The translations under genes were made by a program, and so were the position numbers. Positions 1-12,599 of a stretch of DNA of 64,000 nt are shown piece after piece. The notes beneath the pieces were generated by a model that saw only the letters and a list, made by a program, of their open reading frames with translations, had not been told where the DNA came from and did not search any database. Each line of letters opens with the position of its first letter. Position 1 is the first letter of the stretch. Source of the DNA: Hypomesus transpacificus (lineage: Eukaryota > Chordata > Actinopteri > Osmeriformes > Osmeridae); NCBI RefSeq assembly GCF_021917145.1, contig NC_061075.1, forward strand, positions 4,199,038-4,263,037. Reading direction: 5' to 3'.

Positions 1-346
1 TTGACAAAAGAGGATTCCACGCACACAGTCAATCAGTAACAGCCTCGTTGTTGTTGGCACAGCAACACCTCTTTCTCACATGCTGCTGTTGTGATGGTCA
101 GTGCACCCTTTACCCCTTGACCTGCTTCATGTCTTGTGGATGGGATCTCATAAGACTGAGGTGTCGTCCTCGCAGTCCTCTCAGTTACCAGAGCCAACCT
201 CCCGTTATCGAATGACTGGAGGTGGTTCCAAGATTGCTGCTGCTCAGCAGTCGTGAATGGATTGATTCGTGTTTGACCTAGTTGTCTTTTCCTACCTCTC
301 TCTCTCTACCTCTCTCTTTCTCTCTCTACCTCTCTCTTTACTCCTT

Positions 347-391
<45 letters not shown>

Positions 392-662
392 CTCTCTCTC
401 TACCTCTCTCTCTACTTCTCTCTCTCTCTCTACCACTCTCCCTCTCTTTACTGTTCACTCTCTACCTCTCGCTTTACTGCTTACTGTCTTTACCTCTTTC
501 TTTCTCTCTCTACTCTCTCTCTCTCTCTTTACCTCTCTCCCTATCTCTTTACTGTTCACTCTCTACCTCTCTCTTTACTGCTCACTGCCTCTACCTCTCT
601 CTTTCTGTCTCCACTCCCTCTCTCTCTCTCTGTCCCTACCCACCTCCGTGGCTGTAGTTCAG
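1..662. other. rubcn intron, 5' part cut by the window edge
   Basis: No exon could be recognised here. From about 290 to 640 the plus strand is an almost pure pyrimidine tract of CTCT with interspersed TAC and TTTACTG units. It ends at the acceptor AG at 661-662 and so forms an unusually long polypyrimidine tract for the first visible rubcn exon. The earlier exons, including the start codon and most of the RUN domain, lie outside the window. Confidence 0.6.
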
Positions 663-3600
663 TAAGCTGGAGCCGGTGTTGAGCAGTGGGATGCGGAGTG
701 CAGGGGAGAGCCACAAGGCCGAGCGCTGGCTGCTCCACAGCCTCCAGGTCCACCTGCTGTCGGCCCAGCTCCGGCCCCTCCTCAGACACCAGGGGCACAC
801 GCGCAAGTACTTCAACGGTCAGTGATAGATAACCCCCGCGCACCTCTCTCTCTTTTCCCCTTGGCTTTCAAGTTTATGGATTGTGTCATGTTTTTTTCCC
901 TTTTTTTTTCTTCTGTTGGCCGTTTCTCCTGACTTCCCCGATCCTTATCTCTGTCCGTGCCTCAGAGGAGGCCTTTCTCCTGAGCGAGCCCCACGTGACG
1001 GCCATGTTCCAGTGTCTGGAGGCGGTGGAGCAGAACAACCCCAGGCTGCTGGCCCTCATCGACACAGCCCGGGTGAGCACTTCTAGAAACTTCCAGAGAT
1101 TCCGACAGTCAAGCCTGGGAGTGTGTGCGTGTGTGTGTGTGTGTTCGGCAAACGTTTATGAGCGATGTTGTTCTAGATGTTCTCGTAGGTTACGTTCCAG
1201 TCATCTGTTTTTGCTTCGTGTTGCTTAATGCGGAGACAAATTAGGAATTGTTCCCCACTGGACCAGGTTCGGTAGAACCTCCCTTCAACACACCAAAATT
1301 ACACACCGGCGTAAACTAACCAAGCCATCCGTTTCATTCCCAGCTCTCTCCTCTGAAGGGTCTGATGAAGACCCAGAGTATGTGTGTCTTAGTGGGGGCC
1401 GGGAGGACCAGCAACGGCCCCCAGCATGGAGAACTCAGCCGCAGGTTCACCGCCTCTCAGCTCTCCCTCCGAGAGGGACCCTCCGCCACCAGCACCCCCA
1501 CCAGCACCACAGCCTCTTTACAGAACACTGTTAACACAGGTCAGCAGGGGCACGATGGATGGATGGGTGGATGGATGGGTGGATGAACGGATAAATGGAT
1601 GGTTAGGTGGATGGATGGATAGTTGGAAGAGTCTGAGGGTTATTTGAGAGGCGCGGATAGTGAACGAGAATAGAATGGGAACAAGAAGGGCAGCGTTAAA
1701 TACAGGGTAAACAGACTAGCTGGAGCAGGATTCCTGGTAACTGAGGTTAAAGAAGACCGTGGAGGGTTTAGGACAAATTAACAGAAATTTGACCGGTGCT
1801 CGCTTAATAAGATTATGATTTGGGGCGTTAAGAAGACTGGGAATGCGTCTTTGCATGAATTCACCATAGTCTGCTCGTGAATGTATGTCTGACTGCACAC
1901 AAGCCTGATTGTGCGAGCACATGACAGTTTGCGGAAGAGTACATTGAAGAATTTCTCTACAACAGGCTCGTCTGTCAGTGTTTCCGAAAGGGACGCGCGA
2001 GCAGGAATGTTCGCGAATTAGAACATCGAAAATCTGAAATAAAAGAAGGGCGGAAATGCAGCACTGCTCTTTTTGCGTTGTGTCTGCGCCGCGAGTCTAG
2101 CCCAGGAACCATTTTTTGCCTCTCTTTTTTTTTGGTAACCTTTGACCTCGTTTTGTCTTCCAGACTCCAGCGCCCCGGGTGCCCCCTGGCTCTGTGTGTC
2201 CGGGACGGGGGAGTGTGAGCGCGGCGCGACTCCCCCTCCAGTCGCCCCGGCCGTCCCCCGCATCGCCCTGACCGAGCCCGCCTCCCCCCCGCCGGACGCC
2301 GGCGAGGCGGACTACGACGACGGGCCCGAGTACCTGGCCATCGGTAACCTGGGCCAGCGCCGCCCCCGCCGCGACTCCCGCTGCTCCGCCGCGGCCAGCG
2401 AGCCCGAAGAGGTCCTGGCCACGCCCCTGGGGCAGAGTTCCCTGGCGGGGGCCCCGCCCCCTCTCCGACGCTCCTCCTTCTCAGTGGGACAGAAGGGACC
2501 CGACCGGGGGGGCAGGGGCCACGTCCGCTCAGTGTCGGACACGGGACTCGGTCGGAATCACAGACATGGTGAGTGACTGTGTGTGGGCGTTTCAGAATAG
2601 GCAAGTGTGTGTGTGTGTGTGTGTAGTAGCGTGTGTGTGTGCGCAACAGCCCACTGCAGGGGAGCGCTGCCAGCACGTTTCCTGGAAGACGCGGCGCGAC
2701 GGCAAAGTGTCGGCGGCCGTGTGGCGAGACGGTGTGCGACGAGGTCGAGCCCACATCCTGCCCTCCCTAAAGCTGCACGTTTCCTGCCGCGCTCGGATGT
2801 TCGACTTTGCTTCTGAATCGATGCAGCCGTCTTTAGGCTCTGTCGCCACTTTAACTGCAAACCTTTCTCTCTCTCTCTCCTGTCTTTTGCCTCCCGCTCT
2901 TTCTCCTTCCGTCTTTGCGCGAAGGAGGTGGCCAAAGGAAAATCACCATAATCATAGAGGACCCTATAGCAGGTTGGCGGCGCGGACGGTACCGTCCATT
3001 GCCCTCCATTTCTCATTCCCAACCCACCCACCCCTCCCCTCCCTTGCCTGAGCATGATTGTATCTCCTGACTCATCTCTGGCCTCGCCATCCTAGTTCCT
3101 GGTTCCTCATTTGTGCTCCCCGCTTCTCGATTCCATGCCGCCGTTTCTGTTGTCGTCGTTTTTAGTCGGCTTCGGGTCAGACCCAGGCCGTGAGCCCGAA
3201 GCCCCCACCATGACTTCGGTGTCTTGTTGTTGATGCAGGCCACTTGTATTCAATCCCTTGCATGCTGTTTCCATTACATTGCGGTATTTGTTGTGTTCAC
3301 TCAAAGCATCGGAGATCAAAAAATGTTGACCTCAGGTAACCTTCAACCTTGGTTATTGATGACGCGATGCTTCGTCAACATTTCCTGCTTTGTTTATTAG
3401 CAAAAGAAAAATTGGGGGGTGGGGGTGGGGGTAGTTCAGAGCATGTCTGAAGCTTGACTCACCGGGGGTTGTGCGTTATTTGAACTTTGCTCCTCTGTGT
3501 TCTAGAGTCGCCTGAAGTGGACTCGTGTGTTCAGGGCTACGGTCCCTTCTCCCCCCCGAGCAGTGATGCGAGCACTGCCAGCTCCCTCTATATGGAGTCC

Positions 3601-4948
3601 AGTGAGTACGCTCGATGACACCTGCCGCCATCCACCCTGACCACACCATACTCATGCCGTGATACATGGTCGGTCCAGGAAGTGTGAAAGTTTTTTGTGT
3701 GTTTCATACGTGTGTGTGTGTGTGCCTCGTGGGTTCAGATGGCTCGCAGTACGGCAGCGTTCCAGACGGCATGTTCCGGAAGCCGTCAGAAGGCCAGAGC
3801 CTCATCAGCTACTTGTCAGAGCAGGACTTTGGCAGCTGTGCCGACCTGGAGAAGGTATGTGAATGAAATGATATGCTTGTATCACAGTAAACCCTGAAAT
3901 ACCCTACTAGTTTAATATTGATTAAAAAAAATAGGTTAAAAGGACAAATATGTTGGGGCTTGTTAGGATAGAAGCTTGACAGGTTCCTAACGAAATACTC
4001 GAAACAAAGCCAAACTCCAAGGAGTTCACACGTCCTCGTTCTGAACACGAGGGAGGCAATATTGAACTCGAAACCCAAACACGACCCCCCCCTTCGCCTC
4101 CCAGGAGAACGCCCACTTCAGCATCTCCGAGTCCCTGATCGCCGCCATCGAGCTGATGAAGTGCAACCTGCGTCGGCGGCAGGAGGAGGGCGGGGGCGGC
4201 GGCGAGGAGGAGGGCGACAGCGACAGCGAGATCCAGCTGCTCAAGCAGAAGATCCGCCTGCGCCGGCAGCAGCTCCGCCACGGGCCCACGTCGACCTGCA
4301 CGCCGTCGCAGCACCGTGAGTGCCTCGGCCCCCTCACACCCGACGCACGCGTTTTTCTCACACACACACGCATGCCACATGCTGTCACGCGCACACACAC
4401 ACGCTGTGGATGCCCAGTGATGGTGAGCTGTGAACTTTCAAATGAAGCAGCCCAAAACACACTACAGACAAGCCAGAACAACGTTGTGAATGTAGGTAGC
4501 AGAAAAATGCTAAATGCAGAAAATATTGGCTTAAAATGCTCGTGAAGTTTTCATGGCTCTATTGTCTGTTGCAGCTCATCATGGCTGCAAACGCTTTTTT
4601 TTTTTAATCTACATTTATTTGTAAGCCGCTCATCCAAACACTATCACCTAATTCACTGCACGTCCTTGAGCAAGACCTGCTGATGGTCAACTTTATACAA
4701 TGCCCGCTTCTTGAGATAATTGAGTCACGAACATTCCTGCCTTTCCAGTGACAGCAGATGGGAATCTACAGTAGAAGGTTATCGTTCAAACTGGTCCTGC
4801 TTGTGTCTCACCCTCTTATCTCTCTCCCTCTATCTCTCTTTCTCTCTCTGTGTGTCTGTCTCTATCTTTCTGTTCGTTTCTCTCTTTATCTCTCTCTTTG
4901 TGTTTCTCTCTCTCTCTATGTCTCTGTCTTTCTGTGTCTCTCTCTCTC

Positions 4949-4999
<51 letters not shown>

Positions 5000-7870
5000 G
5001 TTCCACTCGACAGACAGCGGAGGATCCAGGAGAAGCTCCCAGGATTCCCTGCACACGTCTGACTCGGACTCCGTGGAGGAGGTGGTGGAGTGCGAGCTGA
5101 AAGGTAGATGCCAGGGGGGGGCAGGAATCCCGTTCCTCTCTCAGTGGCGAGGTGCCCACGTGTGCTTTGTTCTCATCAGCGCCATTCCCGTTCACCTCAT
5201 TCCGTCGAGCTGTAAACATTTCCCCATTTTGCCATGCGCCGTCGACAGCCGCGGCCAGGTCAAGGATACATTTGAGGAATTGTGATAACGGCGTATGAAA
5301 GCTTAACTCACTTGGCTCTGGGATTTATGACATTGAGACTTTGGAAGGGTTTGATTGGAAGCTTTTATCATTTTCCATTTCTACGCCACACACAGTCGTA
5401 GATGTGAGGCATTTAGTCCTGAAAGACAAAGAGAGATGGACACGGCTAACTCGTGCTAGCATCCAACAGTGACTCTTATAGGTGAACAAGTGACACAAAC
5501 GGTGTCTAAAAAGGTTGGCGCATAACTTACAGCATGGGGGCAGGTGTGTTTGCCTAGTTTTCCTGTGTGTCTTTGAATATTTGTTGTGACTGTGGTACCG
5601 CCCATGCGTGGGGTTCAAATGTACACATTATTGTCCATGTTGTGTATTTGTACCCATGTGTGTGTGTTTGTGTCTGGTGGCGCCCGTGCTGAGTGTAGTT
5701 TCTGTCTCCCAGATGGCAGTGAGGGCCAGACCCTGATGGCGGTGTCTCAGAGTGGCCTTTCCCTGTCACTCGCCTCGCTCTTTTCAGGTATCTGCCAAGG
5801 GGTAGGGGGGGCTTGAGGCCTAGGGAGACTGGGTAAGGGTGGCTGGAGGCCTCGGAAGACTGGGTAAGGGTGGCTGGAGGCCTAGGAAGACTGGGTAAGG
5901 GTGGCTGGAGGCCTAGGGAGACTGGGTAAGGGTGGCTGGAGGCCTAGGAAGACTGTAAGTGGGGCTAGGAGCCCCTTGGAGACAGGGTAAGTGGGGTTAG
6001 AGGGCAGGGAGACAGGGTAAGTGGGGTTAGAGGGCAGGGAGACAGGGTAAGTGGGGTTAGAGGGTAGGGAGACAGGGTAAATGGGGTTAGAGGGCAGGGA
6101 GACAGGGTAAGTGGGGTTAGAGGGCAGGGAGACAGGGTAAGTGGGGTTAGAGGCTAGGGAGCTCCAGTAGGGGGGCTAGAGGCATATGGCGGCTTGGCTA
6201 AAGGCATAGATGTGGCGGCTAATAATATGGTGGGCTATGCAGGACAAATATTGGCTGGATTCCAAACCAAGAACTTAGTTAATTATCTTTGGTGACTTTG
6301 GCTGTCATTAAGTGACTTACATAATTAGTATTTTGTTAATTGGAGGCTTAGACTAATGTAAGTTATGGTTTTTGAGACATGACCTCTTCACTGAATCTCA
6401 GGTTAGCTAGGTTTCTGTATCAGTTTTGTTTCAAGTTTGACCTCGCTTATTAAACTGAGGGGGAATCACTGAATTGAATAGGACCATAAGAGAGTGTTCC
6501 GTTTGGAATCCAGCCAGTGGCATTCCTCAACTAGCGTGTGCGCTTGCCTTTGTCGGTGCTTGTTGCTCGTTACGGCTCCAGGGTTTAGTGACACTGCGGG
6601 GGAATGGTGTGTGTGTGTGTGTGTGTGTGCGTGCACACGTGTGTGGTACATGTGCGGTTCACGCTTGCTCGCTCATTCATTCATCCACGCCCTCAGTTTC
6701 ATTTGCTTCCATATGCATTATGATAAACTCGCACAATGTCTTTTTAGAATGCTTCAGACCGTACGGCTCTTACACACAGTCACTTATTGCGTCCCCCTCT
6801 TCTCACAAATGCTACATTTATTGAGCACTTTGCAGCAGCAGCTATGACAGTCTGGCTTGTAGTTCTTCTTCAGTTTCCACGCTGAAGCATCAGCAGTGAA
6901 CTGTGGTAGTGACCAGCGAATCGAATGAAGACCGTGAATGAGACAACCCAATTTCTTTCACCATCAATAAGATCCTTATTCCAGCGTCCCTAAGAGCAGT
7001 TGCTGATGAGGAGTCTCTAAACAAAGGGGCACCTTGTTGAGTGCCTTCGTTCTTGTCACTGATTAATTTTGTGTATCTGGCCGTTTGGCGTATCGCCGGT
7101 TTCGGCCGCACATGGAAATTGCGCCCAAATGAGTGTGTCAAAACACAGATAAGCTGGAAACGCTGACGCAGAAACCCGTTGCTCGTACTCACTCGTGTTT
7201 AAGATCTCCCCAGACTCTGCCACACAGTACTGTCTGATGCCTTGGTGTGTTTACTCTGAAGTCCACTCAACTAGTTGACCTTCAAACATTCAAACGTAGC
7301 AACTCTTAGCCTAATCTCCTCCCTCTCCTACCACATGTTCTTTCTGTTTTTTGTATTCTCTCCTCAGACGCCGACATCAAACGTAGCGTCACCTCCAGCG
7401 GTCGGTCGTTCCTTAGCTCCGAGTCCATGTGAGTGTCACTTCCTGTCTCCCCCTCCCAACTTCCTTTCCATACAGAACCGGTGTTGCATTTTAAGTACAT
7501 ATAAGCGTCCACCCAAACAGTAGGCATGTAACGCATCTGGTTATCTTTTTGTACTCAGAGGGGGGGGGGGGGGAATGGAAGGGACCCAGGGAGGAGGAAT
7601 TCAGTGAGGGTTTCCTCGAAACCATCTCATGCGTTTTCCTTCTTCCTCCTCCACGCCTCCTCCCCTGCCCTGTCTCTCCCTCCCTCCTCAGCTCCCCCTC
7701 CTTCCTCCAGTCCAACTCTGCTGAGTCGGTGGCCATGGGCCTGCTCAGGCAGTTTGAGGGCATGCAGCTGCCCGCCGCCTCGGAGCTCGACTGGCTGGTT
7801 CCAGAACACGACGCCCCTCAGAAGGTTGGCAGCCCCCCACTGCGCTCACACACAGAGAGAGAGAGAGATA

Positions 7871-7924
<54 letters not shown>

Positions 7925-7974
7925 GACAGAGAGAGAGAGACAGAGAGAGAGAAACAGAGAGAGAGAGAGAGACA

Positions 7975-8006
<32 letters not shown>

Positions 8007-11000
8007 AACAAAGACAGAGAGACAAAGACAGAGAGACACACAGAGAAAGAGACACACAGAGAGAGAGAGACACAGAGAGAGAGACACAGAGAGAGAGAGA
8101 CACAGAGAGAGAGAGACACAGAGAGAGAGAGACACAGAGAGAGAGACACAGAGAGAGAGACACACGGAGAGAGACACACGGAGAGAGACACACGGAGAGA
8201 GAGACCCAGAGAGAGAGAGATGCAGACATACGCACAGTGAAACACACCGTCTCTCCCACAGCTCCTGCCCATCCCCGACTCCTTGCCCATCTCCCCGGAC
8301 GACGGCGAGCACGCCGACATCTACAAGCTGCGGATCCGGGTGCGAGGCAACCTGGAGTGGGCCCCGCCGCGGCCGCAGATCATCTTCAACATCCACCCCG
8401 CCCCCAAGTGAGTCGGCAAAACGCGCTCTTTGGACACGAGACGAGGATCCCCGGAGCCAGGCTGCACCCTGCTTATCTTTCATTTGATCTCTTGGAATGT
8501 ATCTCTTGAAGTTAGAGTCCTCTGTGAACTATCTGTTTGTCTGTGTTCTGTTCCTAACCATCCTCTTATTGCTTATGTCTCTCTCTCTCTTTCCAACTGT
8601 CCTGTCTCCGTTTCTGATCCGTCTCAGGAGGAAGATCATTGTCGCCAAGCAGAACTACCGCTGTGCGGGCTGTGGGATCCGCATAGACCCAGGTAAGCCT
8701 CTAACCCAACCACCCTTACTCTTCCCCCTACCCTGATGACCTACCATGGCGGCCATTTTGTGTCTAACTCTGACCCTCCCCGGTTCGACCCCTCACCACC
8801 CCAGACTACATCAAGCGACTGCGCTACTGCGAGTACCTGGGCCGCTACTTCTGCCAGTGCTGCCACGAGAACGCCCAGACGGTAGTGCCGGGCCGCGTGC
8901 TCCGTAAGTGGGACTTCAGCAAATACTACGTCAGCAACTTTGCCCGGGACCTGCTGGGCAAGATCGCCGGGGATCCCTTGTTCAACCCCAACGACATCAA
9001 CAACAGCCTCTACAAGAAGAACAAGGCTCTGGAGACGGTCAGGGTGAGTGCCACTAAGACGAGGCCCCACCAGCGACGGTTGCCGGTTCAAGTAGCTTTG
9101 AAACACGTTTTCTTATTTTACTTAGTGATTGCCAGGCAAACTGAAGTGGGTTTTTTTTTTTCTTCGAAAGATTGTTTGTCTTTGCGGTGTTTGAACGCAC
9201 AGCTATTTTACCCTTTTTATAGGTCTTGAGAGTCCAACTCTTCCACATGAAAAACCTCTTCAAGACGTGCCGCCTCGCTAAAGAGTAAGCAATTTGGACT
9301 TTGTGCCGTGTGTGTGCGTGCGTGATCATCAATGGCTTTGTTGGCATGCGAAGGTTTACAGCGTAACCTTCTGCTCCGCATAAATCTGTGTGTTTTCCCG
9401 CTTTGTGGAATGTCTACTACCAGGCTACTGCCTGTCAGACTCATGCTTATGGGTATAGACACGGCTCCTCGAGTGCACGCTCGTGTGTTTGCGTCCCCCC
9501 CCGCAGTGTGCTGGACCAGTTTGACAGCCTCCCAGGACACCTGACAGAGGACCTGCATCTCTTCTCCCTCAACGACCTCGGCAGCGTGCGCAGCGGTGAA
9601 CTGGCCCCCCGTCTGCGAGACCTGCTCAAACTGGGTTCCGCCCACGTGGCCAGCTGTGTGGTGAGCGAGAGCGCCGTCGTTCGATCTTTGAAACGCGTGT
9701 TTTCCTCGCCGACGGCCGCGTCGGCGTTGGCGGGCTCCTGTTTTATTGTGAAGTCTTGGAACGCGGGCGTGTGTGCGGGTGGTCACGTAACCATAAACTC
9801 TTCCATTCCTCTTCGTTCTCTAGCTGTGCCAGGCCAAGGGCTTCGTCTGTGAGTTCTGCAACAACGACAAAGACATCATCTTCCCCTTTGAGCTGCATAA
9901 GTGCCAGCGCTGCGAAGGTGAGCCCCCCCTTGTGGCCGGAGGGATATGCGGCCTGCGCCCCTCCTCCTCCTCCCCTGCCCCTTCCTGGAGAAACTGGAAG
10001 TTCCCCCGACCCCGTAGGCTCGCGAGGGCCTTGTCCCAGGACAGGAGAGAGGGAGAGGGGGGGGAGCTGGACGAGAGCAGTAGCGGAGACCAGGGAACGG
10101 GCTCGGGCGTCGAGGAGGCGGGAGGAGAACCCGGGGAGGGACGCGAGGGGGGAGCAGAGGAGAAGGAGGCCGAGGGTGCGGGAGAGAAAAAGAAAGGGGA
10201 GAGGGAAACGTTGTTTGGAGCGTTCAGGCGAGGCCGACTCGCCGCGGCCTTCTCTCGCGGCAGGGGAACGGAGGGAGGGACGGAGGGGAAGGCGGGAGCG
10301 CGGGCAGCTGAACGTGAGGGGGCGGAGGGCGAAGACAGGGAGATGAGTGGCGGCGTACGGAAAGAGGCGAGCAGCTTATTCGAAGTCCTCAACATTTCAA
10401 AAACAACCAAGAAACTCAGCACAGCACAGGGCGCCGACAGACTAGCGGGCGTCAAAGGCGACAAGGAGCAGGGAGAGAAGGAACAGATAGATGAAGACGG
10501 AGGAGAAGAGAAAGAGAAGGGAGAGGGAAGTGTCCCACGGGTCGGTACGCCAGCTAAGGCTCTCTCCGGGGGAGATCTGGAGGATAGAGGGAAGAGAGGG
10601 ACAGACGCGGAAGGAGGGGGTAGAGAATCTGAGGAGGAGTCGTCAAAGCAGCACCGGGAGACTGAAAGCGACGAGGAAGAGGTGGACCGTGAGGATAGTG
10701 TCACGACGGCAAAGGAGGGAAACCAGGGGAAAGAGAGTAGCCTGAGGGAAAGACGGGGTGAGGTGGGCGGAGGCAAGACGGGGAGGTTCTTGAATCTGAA
10801 GATGTTAAAGCCATCTCGATTAGCCAACATTTTCTCAAGAGACACCAGAGAGAGTAGTGAACGGGATGCCAGTGGCGAGAGTGACGGAGCAGACGACAGA
10901 CATGCCAAAGAGACCGAGGCTCCCTTCAATTGGAGGTCTCGCAAAACGCGCAGAGCCAGGAGAATAACCAAAGTGAGGAAAGAGAAGAAGGGAGGCGAGG

Positions 11001-12599
11001 AAAGCCAGGGTGAGAAAGAGGGGGGTGCCAAAGTAGAGGCAGAGGGACAATGAGCAAGAAATGGTTCGACTTCTTTCACAAAAGAAGGACAGCGGTCAGA
11101 AAGAAAGAAAAAAAACTTTCAGTGGAGGGAAGGGTGTACCATACAGGCGTTTATCCACTTTTTTTATCATCTTTGAAATTCTTCCCATTTCTTCTTCTTC
11201 TTCTGCAGTTAAGTTCTCTCTTTCTCTCACTTTCCTCTGTTTCTGGCACTTCTGTGTGATGGTTGTTTGGAATCTTTTTGGAAGTCGTTTTTTCTGCCAG
11301 TGGGTGACCCGACTGTGGAAGTGGGACTTGTTTAATAGAAACGTAACCTTTACACTTGTAAACGCTCCTCTACTTGACTTCCTGGTGGTGGGGACTTGTC
11401 TAAGCATGGCTTATCGTTCTGCACTTGGCCGTAGTTGGTTGTCTAGGCAGTCGATTTGTTGTTTGTAGCCCAAACATGGGTGCGGTCGGATACACCTATT
11501 TGCTTTGTCTCCTCTTACACATGGAGCAGAGCTGGTCTCTGTCCTCGACAAACCTCTCGCTGTTTCGGACGCGAACTCCCTGAGCTTGCTGGAAATCTGG
11601 TCTGGTTTATGGGTGATGCCAAAGTTCATTGCTAGCAGTGTTCAGGATTCAGTCAGATCCTGAATTATTAGTGAGATAAGCCATACATTTGAATTATATG
11701 ATTTGCTATTGCTGCCTCCTGTTAAATATGCAATTTTTTGTGATTTATTTAAGTAGATCTATATATTTTTGCGACCGCGACTGAATCTAAGATAAAGCCG
11801 TTGTTTTTGTATTGTCATCTATCAGAATGAGGGATGCCTATCTTTACAAATAGTTTGTCTTTGAGAAATAAACATGTTCATGAATTTCAGTCACTTGGTC
11901 CTTTTCATTAATCAGAACGCACCATTTCATTGGGAATCCAGTTGAAATATCCAACACGGTAGCTGAAACCTTCATAAGCACTCTCTAAAGGGTTGGGGCA
12001 TTCGTGCAAGTCAGGTTGAAACGGGTATGGTGCAGACTGGTGTAGCCTTCTGTTGTGAGGTGCCAAACTCCTGCAACTCCTCCTGCCTTTTGCTTTACTG
12101 ACTTACTCCTCCTCTTTTTATATCCATTTACACCCCTCCCCTTTATCTCTCGGATGACGATTGGCTCTTCTGTTGTGACATCAGTGCACCTCTGCCTAGA
12201 GCTAGGAGTATTCTTGTCAAACTGGTTTGCATTGTAGAGGTAAGGGAGGCCATGGAAACCCTCCCACAGACTCATTCGATGTCCATATTTGTCTTTGTTC
12301 CTCTCCCGTACAACGTGTCTAACGCGGCCGGCGTTCCCCATGGCCCCATCCAGCCCAGTTCATTTGTAAAACTTTGCATTGACCACCTGGGTCTCGGCAT
12401 TCAACATTAATGGTCTTGGTCGTCTTTTTTTCTTCTTCTCCTTCTTCCAGAGTGCAAAGCATGCTTCCACCGCAACTGCTTCAAGGGGGTTAAGGAGTGC
12501 CCGCGATGCCAGCGTCTGGCGGAGAGGAGGGAGAGGATGGCACGGAAGAACATGGAGGAGCAGGAGGACAAGGAGGAGGACGAGGGAGGCGGCAGCTGA
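663..12599 (+). CDS. rubcn: Rubicon, RUN and Rubicon-homology domain autophagy regulator (3' nineteen coding exons)
   Basis: Rubicon binds the Beclin1-VPS34-UVRAG complex and Rab7 on late endosomes and restrains autophagosome maturation. Coding exons: 663-817, 966-1072, 1344-1539, 2164-2568, 2925-2972, 3506-3601, 3739-3854, 4105-4315, 4999-5103, 5713-5787, 7368-7428, 7692-7824, 8262-8407, 8628-8692, 8805-9043, 9223-9284, 9507-9660, 9824-9917, 12451-12599. Phases are continuous and the total is 2,617 bp (about 872 codons). The first two exons give the end of the RUN domain ([20 protein letters not shown]). The middle is Ser-rich, with [10 protein letters not shown] and [20 protein letters not shown]. 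The last six hold the zinc-binding Rubicon-homology domain ([41 protein letters not shown]), ending in an acidic tail and TGA at 12597. The 48-bp exon at 2925 and the exon at 5713 are the least certain. Donors of 2925-2972 and 7692-7824 are weak (gttggc). Confidence 0.95.
1553..1622. repeat. (ATGG)n microsatellite
   Basis: Imperfect GGATGGATGGGT tetranucleotide array in the intron just after the rubcn exon ending at 1539. It creates spurious GWMGGW-type reading frames that are not genes. Confidence 0.9.
4797..4998. repeat. CT-rich polypyrimidine microsatellite at an exon acceptor
   Basis: About 200 bases of TCTCTC, TCTG and TTTC units run directly into the acceptor AG at 4997-4998 of the rubcn exon starting at 4999. 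Apparent Leu/Ser-repeat proteins here are artefacts of the repeat. Confidence 0.9.
5816..6165. repeat. Minisatellite carrying repeated 5' splice-site sequences
   Basis: Two related arrays stand head to tail. About four to five 31-bp units contain ACTGGGTAAGGG (5816-5970). About six 30-bp units contain ACAGGGTAAGTGG (5980-6160), near-identical with one GGTAAATGG variant. They sit directly downstream of the rubcn exon 5713-5787 and on its coding strand, so the intron holds about ten donor-like sequences. Confidence 0.9.
7850..8235. repeat. (GA)n / GAGACA purine tract
   Basis: About 385 bases with almost only purines plus regular C (GAGAGACAGAGA and CACAGAGA units) fill the intron between rubcn exons ending at 7824 and starting at 8262. 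Both strands are stop-poor, which explains long Arg-Glu and Ser-Leu pseudo-ORFs here. Such mirror-symmetric homopurine DNA can form triplex structures. Confidence 0.9.
9918..11053 (+). CDS. Possible intron-retained alternative 3' end of rubcn (about 378 codons)
   Basis: The frame of rubcn exon 9824-9917 (ending HKCQRCE) continues without a stop through the donor GT at 9918-9919 to TGA at 11051-11053. The predicted tail is Glu/Gly/Arg-rich and strongly charged. It holds three spaced copies of a basic amphipathic motif with core RLAxx[14 protein letters not shown] near 10012-10048, [12 protein letters not shown] near 10225-10263, and [14 protein letters not shown] near 10806-10850. An AATAAA lies at 11867. 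If transcribed and retained, this would replace the last exon and remove the final zinc ligands of the Rubicon-homology domain. Caution: the region is purine-rich and T-poor, and the antisense strand is also open, so openness alone is weak evidence. No homologue was recognised. Confidence 0.4.
11867..11872 (+). other. AATAAA polyadenylation signal for the candidate alternative rubcn transcript
   Basis: A perfect AATAAA lies 814 bases after the stop of the intronic ORF and about 580 bases before the last rubcn exon, where a premature polyadenylation site would be needed. It is surrounded by T-rich sequence. Confidence 0.45.

Noticed and set aside
269-682. Leu/Ser-rich ORFs over the CT tract
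   Set aside because: Pure microsatellite translation in two overlapping frames. It ends at a splice acceptor and has no family features.
1975-2754. 259-codon minus-strand ORF opposite the rubcn exon at 2164-2568
   Set aside because: GC-rich shadow of a coding exon. The plus strand has a Rubicon match ([10 protein letters not shown]).
5816-6165. CRISPR-like regular repeats
   Set aside because: Units are contiguous with no unique spacers, in a vertebrate intron. This is a minisatellite.
7549-8509. Arg-Glu-rich ORFs of about 300 aa (+) and Ser-Leu ORFs (-)
   Set aside because: Products of the GA/GACA repeat. Real rubcn exons (7692-7824 and 8262-8407) only partly overlap them in frame.
9820-11079. 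419-codon antisense ORF opposite the rubcn intronic ORF
   Set aside because: Ser/Pro/Leu composition mirrors the purine-rich sense strand, with no motifs or splice context. It was, however, used as a warning that openness alone is weak evidence for the sense ORF.
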